Shown one piece after another: positions 7,027 through 12,596 of a stretch of DNA of 12,596 nt. The position numbers were made by a program, and so were the translations under genes. Each line of letters begins with the position of its first letter. Within the stretch, counting starts at the first letter, position 1. The notes beneath the pieces were generated by a model. It was not told where the DNA came from, ran no database searches, and worked only from the letters and a program-made list of their open reading frames with translations. Source of the stretch: Turicibacter sp. (lineage in GTDB: Bacteria; Bacillota; Bacilli; MOL361; Turicibacteraceae); NCBI GenBank assembly GCA_030531025.1, contig JAUMTV010000087.1:1-12596 (forward strand), given 5' to 3'.

Positions 7027-7844
7027 TTAAAATAATGGAATCCATCCACCTTTAAACTCTTCATACATAGCGTCTTTAGTTTCTTCTGTTTTATATACTT
7101 CTAAGAATTTTTGATATAACGGATTATCTTTATCTTCTTCTTTTACTGCAATAATGTTAAAAAATGTTTCAATTCCTTCTGTTTCTTGTGATTCGATAAA
7201 TATAGAGTCATTTACAACTGATAATCCTGATTGAATGGCCACATTATTATTTACAACTGCTACTGCCACATCATCAAACGAACGTGGAATTTGTTGAGCG
7301 ACTAATTCAATAAACTCTAAATTTAACGGATTATCAACAATATCTTTTATAGTTGGGTGAGTACTGTGATTGTCTTTTAGTTTAATCACTCCCGCTTCTT
7401 GCAATAGTAACAAAGCTCGGCCTCCATTAGAGGCATCATTTGGAATTGAGACTTTATCTCCTTCTTTTAACTCACTTAAGCCATTAATCTTCGTTGAGAA
7501 GATGGCCATCGGTGCAAAATAAACAGTTTCGAGAGGAACTAAATCTAAGTTATGATCCTTAATAAATTGCTCAAAAAACGATTGTGTCTGAAAACAATTT
7601 AAATCTACTTCCCCATCTGCTAATGCTTGATTTGGAATATTATAATCACTAAAAGCGACAAACTCTAAAGTAATTCCTTCATCAGCTAACCGTGATTGAA
7701 CACTTTTCCAAATCAAATTTACTTCCCCATTAATCCCCATTTTAATAGCTGCATTCTCATCCTTCTCTTCATTTCCGCCACATGCAACTAATAAAATAAC
7801 TAAGCATAATTAAATAATACGACCCAACCTTTTCGTTTCATCAT
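7027..7844 (-). pseudogene. metQ: metQ duplicate with frameshifted signal peptide
   Basis: A second MetQ copy. Translation from the ATG at 7844 (GGGGGA ribosome site, 7849-7854) gives MMKRKGWVVLFNYA and then a TAG at 7800-7802. Shifting frame near 7803-7812 restores LCLVILLVACGGN, a complete lipobox, and then an uninterrupted 237-codon MetQ domain to the stop at 7027. The distance 7844 to 7740 is 2 mod 3, so one base has been lost (or two gained). The only in-frame ATG, at 7740, lies inside the mature domain and would give a protein with no export signal. The clean ORF below the shift suggests a recent lesion, phase-type variation or a sequence error. If functional it would serve the same importer as the intact metQ. 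Confidence 0.8.
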
Positions 7845-7879
7845 TAAATCCCCCTTTGATTTAAATGAAAATAAGCTTG

Positions 7880-8560
7880 TTAGTGACTTACTTTTCTTTG
7901 TAATGCTTCCCCTATGCTTTGAACAATTGAAACTAAAATAATGATAATAATTACTGTCACAACCATAATATCTCCTTTATAATACTGATACCCATAACGG
8001 ATAGCAAAGTCCCCAAGTCCTCCACCACCAACATTTCCAGCAATGGCTGAGAATCCAATTAAGCTAACGGTTGTAATCGTTAGACCATAAATGATTCCAC
8101 CTAATCCTTCACGAAGTAACACGCGATAAATAATCTCAAATGGACTTGATCCCATCGCCTTAGCTGCTTCAATCACACCTGGGTCCACACCTAGTAAAGC
8201 GGATTCAACTTGTCTAGCGACAAATGGAGCTGTTCCAATCACAAGCGGAACAATCGCTCCTTTTAATCCAATCGTCGTTCCAACAATAGCACGTGTTAAT
8301 GGCATGATGAATGCTAATAAAATAATAAACGGAATAGAACGAAACACATTAATCACTTTACCAAGAACTAAATTCAAGGCTTTATTTTGTAATAAATGTC
8401 CTTCTCTAGTAACAACTAATAACACTCCAATTGGTAAGCCAATGATAATCGCAAAGAACCCTGAAATTCCAACCATCCACAACGTATCCGTTAAGGCTTG
8501 TAATACCTCTGGAAAATACTCTACTACATTGGGACAAATCTGATTAAGCAACTGACTCAT
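7880..8560 (-). CDS. metI: Methionine ABC transporter permease
   Basis: A 226-residue inner-membrane permease with five predicted helices. It carries the EAA motif that contacts the ATPase (VIEAAKAMGSSPFEII, around residues 130-145) and the MetI-type C-terminal FSAIAGNVGGGGLGDFAIRYGYQ segment, which identify it as the methionine/NlpA-type importer family. Its ATG (8558-8560) lies inside the end of metN, an overlap of 17 bp with a GGTGGAGGTG ribosome site in the metN coding sequence, so the two are translationally coupled. Length is normal for the family. Confidence 0.95.
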   Translation of the reverse strand: MSQLLNQICPNVVEYFPEVLQALTDTLWMVGISGFFAIIIGLPIGVLLVVTREGHLLQNKALNLVLGKVINVFRSIPFIILLAFIMPLTRAIVGTTIGLKGAIVPLVIGTAPFVARQVESALLGVDPGVIEAAKAMGSSPFEIIYRVLLREGLGGIIYGLTITTVSLIGFSAIAGNVGGGGLGDFAIRYGYQYYKGDIMVVTVIIIIILVSIVQSIGEALQRKVSH

Positions 8561-9587
8561 TACTTAACACCTCCACCTTAATATTTGACTGTTCTAAATA
8601 ATTCGTCGCCTCATTAATTTCTTCTGCTTTTCCATGAAAACTCACAATCAAATGTCCAATTGGAGTTTTTTGAATAATTTCAATACTTCCAAATAGAATA
8701 CTTGCATCGACATTAAACTGTTTTGATAATTTAGAAATAAAAGCCTGTCCTGTTTGCTGACCAACAAACGATATTTTCACAAGCCTTTGTATATGACCTA
8801 ACTCTTCTAACGATGCTCTTTCTTTTAACAATTCAAAGATTTTCTCATCTTGGAATAAAGAAGAAACAAAATCTTTTGTAATATCTGATTGTGGGTTAGA
8901 AAAGACTTGAACAATATCTCCATGTTCAACAATACAACCATTCTCCATCACAGCTACTTTATGACAGATTTCTTTGACGACTTCCATTTGATGTGTAATC
9001 AATACAATAGTTAGTCCTAATTCTTCATTAATATCTTTTAATAATTTTAAAATAGACTTAGTCGTTTGTGGATCGAGTGCTGAGGTTGCCTCATCGCATA
9101 ATAAGACTTGTGGGTCATTTGCAAGTGCACGAGCAATTGCTACCCTTTGTTTTTGTCCACCACTTAATTGCGATGGATAAAAATCCACTTTATCTTCTAG
9201 TCCAACTAATCTTAATAAGTGTAAAATCTTTTCTCTTTTTTCTTCTTTACTCATTTTCTGTCCTTTTAATGGATACGCAACATTTTGATAAACAGTTCGT
9301 GTTTGTAATAAGTTAAAATGTTGAAAGATCATACCTATTTTATGGCGAGCGAGTCTTAACTCTTTTGGTGTGAGTTGGCTAAGAATTTGGTTATTAATAA
9401 TAACTTCTCCCTCTGTTGGAACTTCTAGAAAATTCAAACAACGAATCAATGTACTCTTTCCTGCCCCACTATAACCAATAATTCCAAAAATCTCCCCAGC
9501 TTGAATGGTTAAGTTGACATCTTTAACTGCTTCAACTACTTTTCCTTTTTGCGAAAAGGTTTTACTTACCTGTTTTAACTCAATCAT
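8544..9587 (-). CDS. metN: Methionine ABC transporter ATP-binding protein with NIL domain
   Basis: A 347-residue ABC ATPase. Walker A is GYSGAGKST (38-46), the Q-loop glutamine is Q89, the signature is LSGGQKQ (141-147), Walker B is VLLCDEATSALD (161-172), and the switch histidine is H199. After the nucleotide-binding domain comes a C-terminal domain from about residue 265 to the end that matches the NIL domain. In E. coli MetN this domain binds cytoplasmic methionine and inhibits transport (trans-inhibition). The protein therefore probably senses methionine, in addition to SAM control of its transcript. AAGGAG precedes the ATG. It is the first gene of the operon, just after the second riboswitch terminator. 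Confidence 0.96.
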   Translation of the reverse strand: MIELKQVSKTFSQKGKVVEAVKDVNLTIQAGEIFGIIGYSGAGKSTLIRCLNFLEVPTEGEVIINNQILSQLTPKELRLARHKIGMIFQHFNLLQTRTVYQNVAYPLKGQKMSKEEKREKILHLLRLVGLEDKVDFYPSQLSGGQKQRVAIARALANDPQVLLCDEATSALDPQTTKSILKLLKDINEELGLTIVLITHQMEVVKEICHKVAVMENGCIVEHGDIVQVFSNPQSDITKDFVSSLFQDEKIFELLKERASLEELGHIQRLVKISFVGQQTGQAFISKLSKQFNVDASILFGSIEIIQKTPIGHLIVSFHGKAEEINEATNYLEQSNIKVEVLSNESVA

Positions 9588-9610
9588 TTAAACTCTCCTT
9601 TCTCTTTATT

Positions 9611-9655
9611 CCAAAATAAAAACGGACTCCTTAACTGATGAAAGAAATCCGTTTT
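9611..9655 (-). terminator. Expression-platform terminator of SAM riboswitch 2
   Basis: On the minus strand AAAACGGA pairs with TCCGTTTT (arms 9648-9655 and 9619-9626) around a 21-nt loop, followed by a T-rich run. It lies between the second aptamer and the metN ribosome binding site. SAM binding would favour this hairpin and stop transcription before metN. Confidence 0.8.
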
Positions 9656-9683
9656 AATTTAGTTCTCTAAATTATCACTTATT

Positions 9684-9786
9684 CCCTCATCTCTCAGAAT
9701 AACTCTGTCGGATTTAGCACCTTTGTACATTTGTACCGGTTGCTGAAGCTTCATCGGGCCTGTCCCTCCACTTCTCTTGATAAGGT
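9684..9786 (-). ncRNA. SAM-I (S-box) riboswitch aptamer, downstream copy
   Basis: Read on the minus strand it has the classic S-box order: CTTATCAAGAG, GTGGAGGGA, GGCCCGATGAAGC, CAGCAACC, AAGGTGCTAAATCC, then an arm CAGAGTTATTCTG and GAGAGATGAGGG. CCTTATC can pair with GATGAGG to form P1. It directly precedes metN and its own terminator. It differs from the upstream copy by about four bases, mostly in loops or as G-U wobbles. Confidence 0.95.
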
Positions 9787-9796
9787 TGATTATTCA

Positions 9797-9846
9797 ATTA
9801 AAAAAAGCTAAGATGCCATTCTAAAGATAGAAGAACATCTTAGCTT
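9797..9846 (-). terminator. Expression-platform terminator of SAM riboswitch 1
   Basis: On the minus strand AAGCTAAGATG (9836-9846) pairs with CATCTTAGCTT (9805-9815), an 11-bp stem, followed by a run of Ts. It lies between the two aptamers. Its sequence is unrelated to the second terminator although the aptamers are almost identical. Confidence 0.85.
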
Positions 9847-9869
9847 AATAAACACTTTAACTAATTTGT

Positions 9870-9974
9870 CCCCTCATCTCTCAGAATCATTCTGTCGGAT
9901 TTAGCACCTTTGTACATCTGTACCGGTTGCTGAAGCTTCATCGGGCCTGCCCCTCCACTTCTCTTGATAAGGTT
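9870..9974 (-). ncRNA. SAM-I (S-box) riboswitch aptamer, upstream copy
   Basis: It has the same S-box architecture on the minus strand as the downstream copy: CTTATCAAGAG, GTGGAGGGG, GGCCCGATGAAGC, CAGCAACC, AAGGTGCTAAATCC, CAGAATGATTCTG and GAGAGATGAGGG. It is the first transcribed element after the promoter at 10005-10033 and has its own terminator. The transcript must pass both switches to reach metN. Confidence 0.95.
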
Positions 9975-10004
9975 CATTTATTTGGAATTTTTTAACTTAT
10001 GGAT

Positions 10005-10033
10005 ACTATAACACCTGTTTGTCTATTTGTAAA
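10005..10033 (-). promoter_or_regulatory. Sigma-A promoter of the met operon
   Basis: On the minus strand there is a -35 TTTACA (10028-10033), a spacer of exactly 17 bp, and a -10 TATAGT (10005-10010). It is placed about 30 bp before the first S-box aptamer, as expected for a riboswitch-controlled leader. No clear terminator lies between it and the upstream gene (stop at 10067), so some read-through into the leader is possible. Confidence 0.85.
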
Positions 10034-10066
10034 GTTTTTTTAAAATACTTTTTATGTAAACGTTAA

Positions 10067-10729
10067 TTAATAATGAAATTTCTTTTTTAATTCATGCATC
10101 ATTTGACGATCAGCAAAAAAGAATAACCCCACACATGTAATAATTGCGTAGTAACTTCCAATAAGAGCAACTGTACGAAAAACAACCAAATTAAAATAAA
10201 TAAAGGCTAATAAGATGATTCCGATTAAGCCAAATATTAACTGATAGATAACTAAATCTGTAAATCGTTTCGTATCAAGTAAAATCATTGACGTAATCGC
10301 CATCGTTCCAATGGTTAAAGCAACTGGAAAAACAAACTCTAACGACCACCCACTATAACCTAACAAATAGTCAACCATTAGTGCTAAAAAAGATCCCCCT
10401 AAAACTTGCATTAAAAGATTAGGCCCAATATTGCGTTTGACTCGTGATCCTAAAATTGCACTGATAGTTGCATAGATGGTAGCAGACGTAATAATAAAAA
10501 CCCAACTCCATTGAAATTGTTGGAAAAAACCAATTACAAAGGAGAAGGAAATAATAACAATGGCTAAAAAGATGACAAACTTTCTTGGTGAAAAACGACG
10601 CTTTTTAGCAAATCGCTTAGGATAATCTCGTTCCACTTCAAATTCAATAGAATCTAATAGCTGACCACAAAGCGGACAATGATTTAATTGATTTTGTACT
10701 TTCATTTGACATTTAGAACAATATTTCAT
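10067..10729 (-). CDS. Zinc-ribbon membrane protein, DUF6320-like
   Basis: A 220-residue protein. An N-terminal zinc ribbon (C4-x2-C7 ... C18-x2-C21) is followed by a basic linker and six hydrophobic segments. This layout resembles the DUF6320 family, which I recall next to condensation-like acyltransferases. Function unknown. The best start is the ATG at 10727-10729, behind GAGGA about 8 nt away. A longer in-frame start at 10765 would add 12 residues and overlap the upstream gene further. The chosen ATG sits 17 nt inside the end of the acyltransferase gene in another frame, so the pair is translationally coupled. The zinc ribbon suggests a cytoplasmic recruiting role for a membrane complex, but this is inference. 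Confidence 0.7.
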   Translation of the reverse strand: MKYCSKCQMKVQNQLNHCPLCGQLLDSIEFEVERDYPKRFAKKRRFSPRKFVIFLAIVIISFSFVIGFFQQFQWSWVFIITSATIYATISAILGSRVKRNIGPNLLMQVLGGSFLALMVDYLLGYSGWSLEFVFPVALTIGTMAITSMILLDTKRFTDLVIYQLIFGLIGIILLAFIYFNLVVFRTVALIGSYYAIITCVGLFFFADRQMMHELKKKFHY

Positions 10730-12008
10730 GATTAAATTCCTCATTACATGAGATTGTAATATCAATCTCGTATTTTTTTAAGAAACGGAAAAAATATCTT
10801 TGGATATCTGTCTCCTCTAAAGATGAGGTAAAGGTTAGAACAAATCGATCCTGATAAGAAACGACGCCACAACGAATAGGTTGATGTGGCGTCACAGGAA
10901 TCATGACGCGCATCTCTTCAACATATGAGCTCATCGGTTCTGGTAAAACGACACGACCTAAATTTGATAACGTTGTTGTCACACCTTTATCAGCTTCATG
11001 ATAAATATGACGCATGACTGTATTTTTAATGGCTAGCGGAACAAACCGAATCATCATATTTTTTTGAGCACTCACATTATCATTTATTTTACGTTCAATG
11101 ACTTCAGATTGTTGTCCTTCAGCTAATTGTCTTGAAACTTCTTGTAAAAGGTCTTCAAATGTTAAATTTAATTGAGGAGTAATCGTCACATTAACATTTG
11201 AAAAAAAGTTTCTTAACGTATGTGACCCAAATCGTCCTCTCAAATCAATTGGAACCGTTACCGTAATTGGATGTAAGTCTTGATTAAACTTATAGTTTTG
11301 CTCATAAATTGCATAAATTAAGATAGCACATAAAAAACTTGAAACCGTGACCTTATATTGTTTTGCAACAGCGATGACTGCTTTTGCCGACATGATTCCA
11401 TGAATAACCTTTAATTCCTGAGGACGCTTTTTAATGCCTATTACTTTATATGCTACGGTTGTTTGTGGTATGACTTTTGATTGTGACTCACTTTTCACCT
11501 TTAAAAAACTGTCTTCCTCCATTGCTGGTAAAGAAGAATCATTACTTTCAAGAACAAAGGGTTCCGTTATAACATCTGGGTGCAAACGTTTAAGATAATG
11601 ATACAGAATAACTTTTAAAAATTGCACTGCTCCACCACCATCTGCGAGTGCATGAAAAACTTCTAAATGAATCATTTTTTCATAGTAAGTGATACTGAAT
11701 AGATAATTATTATTTGTAAATTTCGTCATTTTAGAACAAGGATATGTATATTCTTTTCGAATTCGTGGTTTTTGTAAATTCATATCAAAATAATACCAGA
11801 AGAATCCACTTCTTAAGCGTACACTAAAAGCCGGCATTTCCAAAAGTGCTGCCTTTACTGCTTCAGATAAAAACTCTACCTCGATCTCTTCTGTCATTTT
11901 TACTGAAAGCCGAAATACATTAGTCGCTTTTGAACTAGATACAAGGGCGTACAACTTCGCGACATTATCTAATTTACTCCAATAAAAAGTTTGAAAGTTA
12001 TCATTCAT
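10713..12008 (-). CDS. Condensation-domain-like acyltransferase
   Basis: A 431-residue soluble protein with the HxxxDG motif of the chloramphenicol-acetyltransferase / NRPS-condensation / wax-ester-synthase superfamily: HALADGG at 119-125, with H119 as the likely general base. The IPVTVPIDLRGRFGSHTLRNFFSN-type region at about 245-270 and the SNLGRV segment near 345 fit alcohol acetyltransferase-like or PapA-like members. It probably moves an acyl group to an alcohol or amine; the substrate is unknown. There is no carrier-protein or adenylation domain, so it is stand-alone. AAGGAAG lies 7 nt upstream of the ATG. It is the first gene of a two-gene operon with the zinc-ribbon membrane protein, which suggests a membrane-linked acylation step. 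Near full length for the family; no damage seen. Confidence 0.8.
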   Translation of the reverse strand: MNDNFQTFYWSKLDNVAKLYALVSSSKATNVFRLSVKMTEEIEVEFLSEAVKAALLEMPAFSVRLRSGFFWYYFDMNLQKPRIRKEYTYPCSKMTKFTNNNYLFSITYYEKMIHLEVFHALADGGGAVQFLKVILYHYLKRLHPDVITEPFVLESNDSSLPAMEEDSFLKVKSESQSKVIPQTTVAYKVIGIKKRPQELKVIHGIMSAKAVIAVAKQYKVTVSSFLCAILIYAIYEQNYKFNQDLHPITVTVPIDLRGRFGSHTLRNFFSNVNVTITPQLNLTFEDLLQEVSRQLAEGQQSEVIERKINDNVSAQKNMMIRFVPLAIKNTVMRHIYHEADKGVTTTLSNLGRVVLPEPMSSYVEEMRVMIPVTPHQPIRCGVVSYQDRFVLTFTSSLEETDIQRYFFRFLKKYEIDITISCNEEFNHEILF

Positions 12009-12216
12009 GTGTCATCTTCCTTATCATCTTACTCTTAAAGATAAAATTCTACTCACTTTATCATACACTAATACGTAGATGAAATCCACCCATTCAAGTG
12101 AAACTGCAATCCTTTCCTTTATAAAATGCTGAAGAAATAATATCTTAAAAAGATTGGAATGTGAATTTAATCAAAAGTTATATTTATAATTACTATATTG
12201 GGAATGTCATACAATT

Positions 12217-12273
12217 ATGAAAAAATTTAGTTATTTCCAAGGAAATAAAAAAGTTATCTCTTTAAGAAGATAA
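12217..12273 (+). other. Possible 18-residue small ORF, weakly supported
   Basis: The frame MKKFSYFQGNKKVISLRR ends in a TAA inside a terminator-like hairpin (12247-12281), a layout seen for small peptides or leader ORFs. A TATAAT lies at 12185-12190, but I find no matching -35, and the GGGA before the ATG is 13 nt away. It may be chance. Confidence 0.15.
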
Positions 12274-12281
12274 CCTTTTTA
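12247..12281. terminator. Orphan terminator-like hairpin
   Basis: AAAAAGTTATCT pairs with AGATAACCTTTTT with one bulge, around a short loop, with T-runs at each end. No convincing gene reads into it from either side. The nearest genes end or begin more than 200 bp away. It may belong to a small transcript or be a remnant. The rest of 12009-12400 holds no gene I can support. Confidence 0.45.
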
Positions 12282-12405
12282 AAGTAATTTAACTAAAAAC
12301 TCTATGATTATTAACTATTGCTTATCTATATATAAACGGAAATGTATTTTATCATTCTACATCAGTCTTAGTTGGTAAGCCGCTTTAACACTAAGACAGA
12401 CTATA

Positions 12406-12422
12406 GTCCAGGGGTCACCTGG
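12406..12422. repeat. Right copy of the long-range inverted repeat; hairpin CCAGG/CCTGG
   Basis: 12406-12421 is the exact reverse complement of bases 1-16. Arms CCAGG (12408-12412) and CCTGG (12418-12422) form a 5-bp hairpin. The sequence GGGGTCACCTGG resembles GGGGCACCTAG in the next hairpin, so it looks like a member of the same repeat family with a shorter loop. Confidence 0.7.
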
Positions 12423-12423
12423 C

Positions 12424-12546
12424 GATTATCAAAGATAATCTAATCCTCCACTGCTAGGGAATGGGGCACCTAGCATTTTCGAAGAAAATGTATCTACCAT
12501 TGCTGGGGAATGGGACCCACAGCAGTGAGCGTGGCGAACAATGGTA
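12424..12546. repeat. Array of related hairpin repeats (REP-like)
   Basis: Four nested or consecutive hairpins: GATTATC-aaa-GATAATC (12424-12440); TGCTAGG/CCTAGCA (12452-12458 and 12469-12475); CATTTTC-gaa-GAAAATG (12474-12490); and TGCTG/CAGCA (12501-12505 and 12520-12524), enclosed by TACCATTG/CAATGGTA (12495-12502 and 12539-12546). The two larger ones share a GGGAATGGG loop while their stems differ in a compensating way (22 of 28 aligned bases identical). This is the behaviour of a structure-conserved repeat family such as REP/BIME elements. Confidence 0.65.
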
Positions 12547-12596
12547 TGTCAACACTAAATTAGACAAATTGATTAAGTTCTTTTAGTTTGTAAGCA
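12547..12596. mobile_element. Possible terminal end of an insertion sequence running off the window
   Basis: The sequence starting TGTC at 12547 and reaching GACA at 12563-12566 resembles IS3/IS150-type terminal repeats, which often begin TGTC and carry a GACA inside the first 20 bp. The element would extend beyond 12596. No transposase codons are visible here, so the family is a guess. Confidence 0.25.

Noticed and set aside
8304..8543. A plus-strand 79-codon open frame antisense to metI
   Set aside because: It lies entirely within the strongly supported permease gene and has no ribosome site.
9068..9316. A plus-strand 82-codon open frame antisense to metN
   Set aside because: It lies across the Walker B and signature region of metN and has no independent support.
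12009..12110. A promoter for the acyltransferase operon (candidate -10 TAGAAT or TATGAT)
   Set aside because: No -35 hexamer at acceptable spacing could be found, so the location is not supported.
12079..12132. A 17-codon frame starting MKSTHS
   Set aside because: There is no ribosome binding site, it is very short, and the composition looks like random AT-rich sequence.
12406..12546. A CRISPR array
   Set aside because: The repeats are few, imperfect, differ in length and have no regular spacers. Each forms its own hairpin, and no cas gene is present.

Overview
The window comes from a low-GC Gram-positive bacterium (Bacillota). AT-rich codon use, strong AGGAGG-type ribosome binding sites, S-box (SAM-I) riboswitches, lipoprotein signal peptides and intrinsic terminators with U-tracts all point that way. 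The gene mix (AmmeMemoRadiSam genes, DUF2871, a condensation-like acyltransferase with a zinc-ribbon membrane partner) would suit a gut Turicibacter- or Erysipelotrichia-like organism. That genus-level guess is weak and rests on gene content alone.

Layout, left to right: (1) 1-155, an inverted-repeat end plus the leader of a plus-strand flippase-like membrane protein (156-1214). (2) A bidirectional terminator (1213-1255) shared with a convergent DUF2871 membrane protein (minus, 1236-1670). (3) A two-gene minus-strand AmmeMemoRadiSam operon: a fused MEMO+AMMECR1 protein (2738-4138), then a radical SAM enzyme (1749-2735). (4) A 250-bp gap holding a 56-bp palindrome. (5) A coiled-coil/double zinc-ribbon protein (4389-4841). 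(6) A minus-strand methionine-uptake operon read from about 10000 down to 4975: promoter, two consecutive SAM-I riboswitches each with its own terminator, metN, metI, a metQ copy with a frameshifted signal peptide, an intact metQ and an M20-family amidohydrolase. (7) A minus-strand pair made of a condensation-domain-like acyltransferase (10713-12008) and a zinc-ribbon membrane protein resembling DUF6320 (10067-10729). (8) 12009-12596, no convincing gene, but an array of small hairpins and a possible insertion-sequence end.

How the genes work together: the met operon is the best-understood unit. MetN (ATPase), MetI (permease) and MetQ (substrate-binding lipoprotein) form a methionine ABC importer. 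The M20 amidohydrolase, 21 bp after metQ and under the same SAM control, probably frees methionine or a precursor from an N-acyl or peptide conjugate. Two nearly identical SAM aptamers in series should repress the operon more tightly when SAM is abundant.

Most notable points: the tandem SAM riboswitches with unrelated terminators; the duplicated metQ whose first copy has lost its signal peptide by a one-base shift; the covarying hairpin repeats at the right edge, one of which recurs in inverted orientation at base 1; and the unexplained palindrome upstream of the AmmeMemoRadiSam operon. I found no clear new defence system or CRISPR array.
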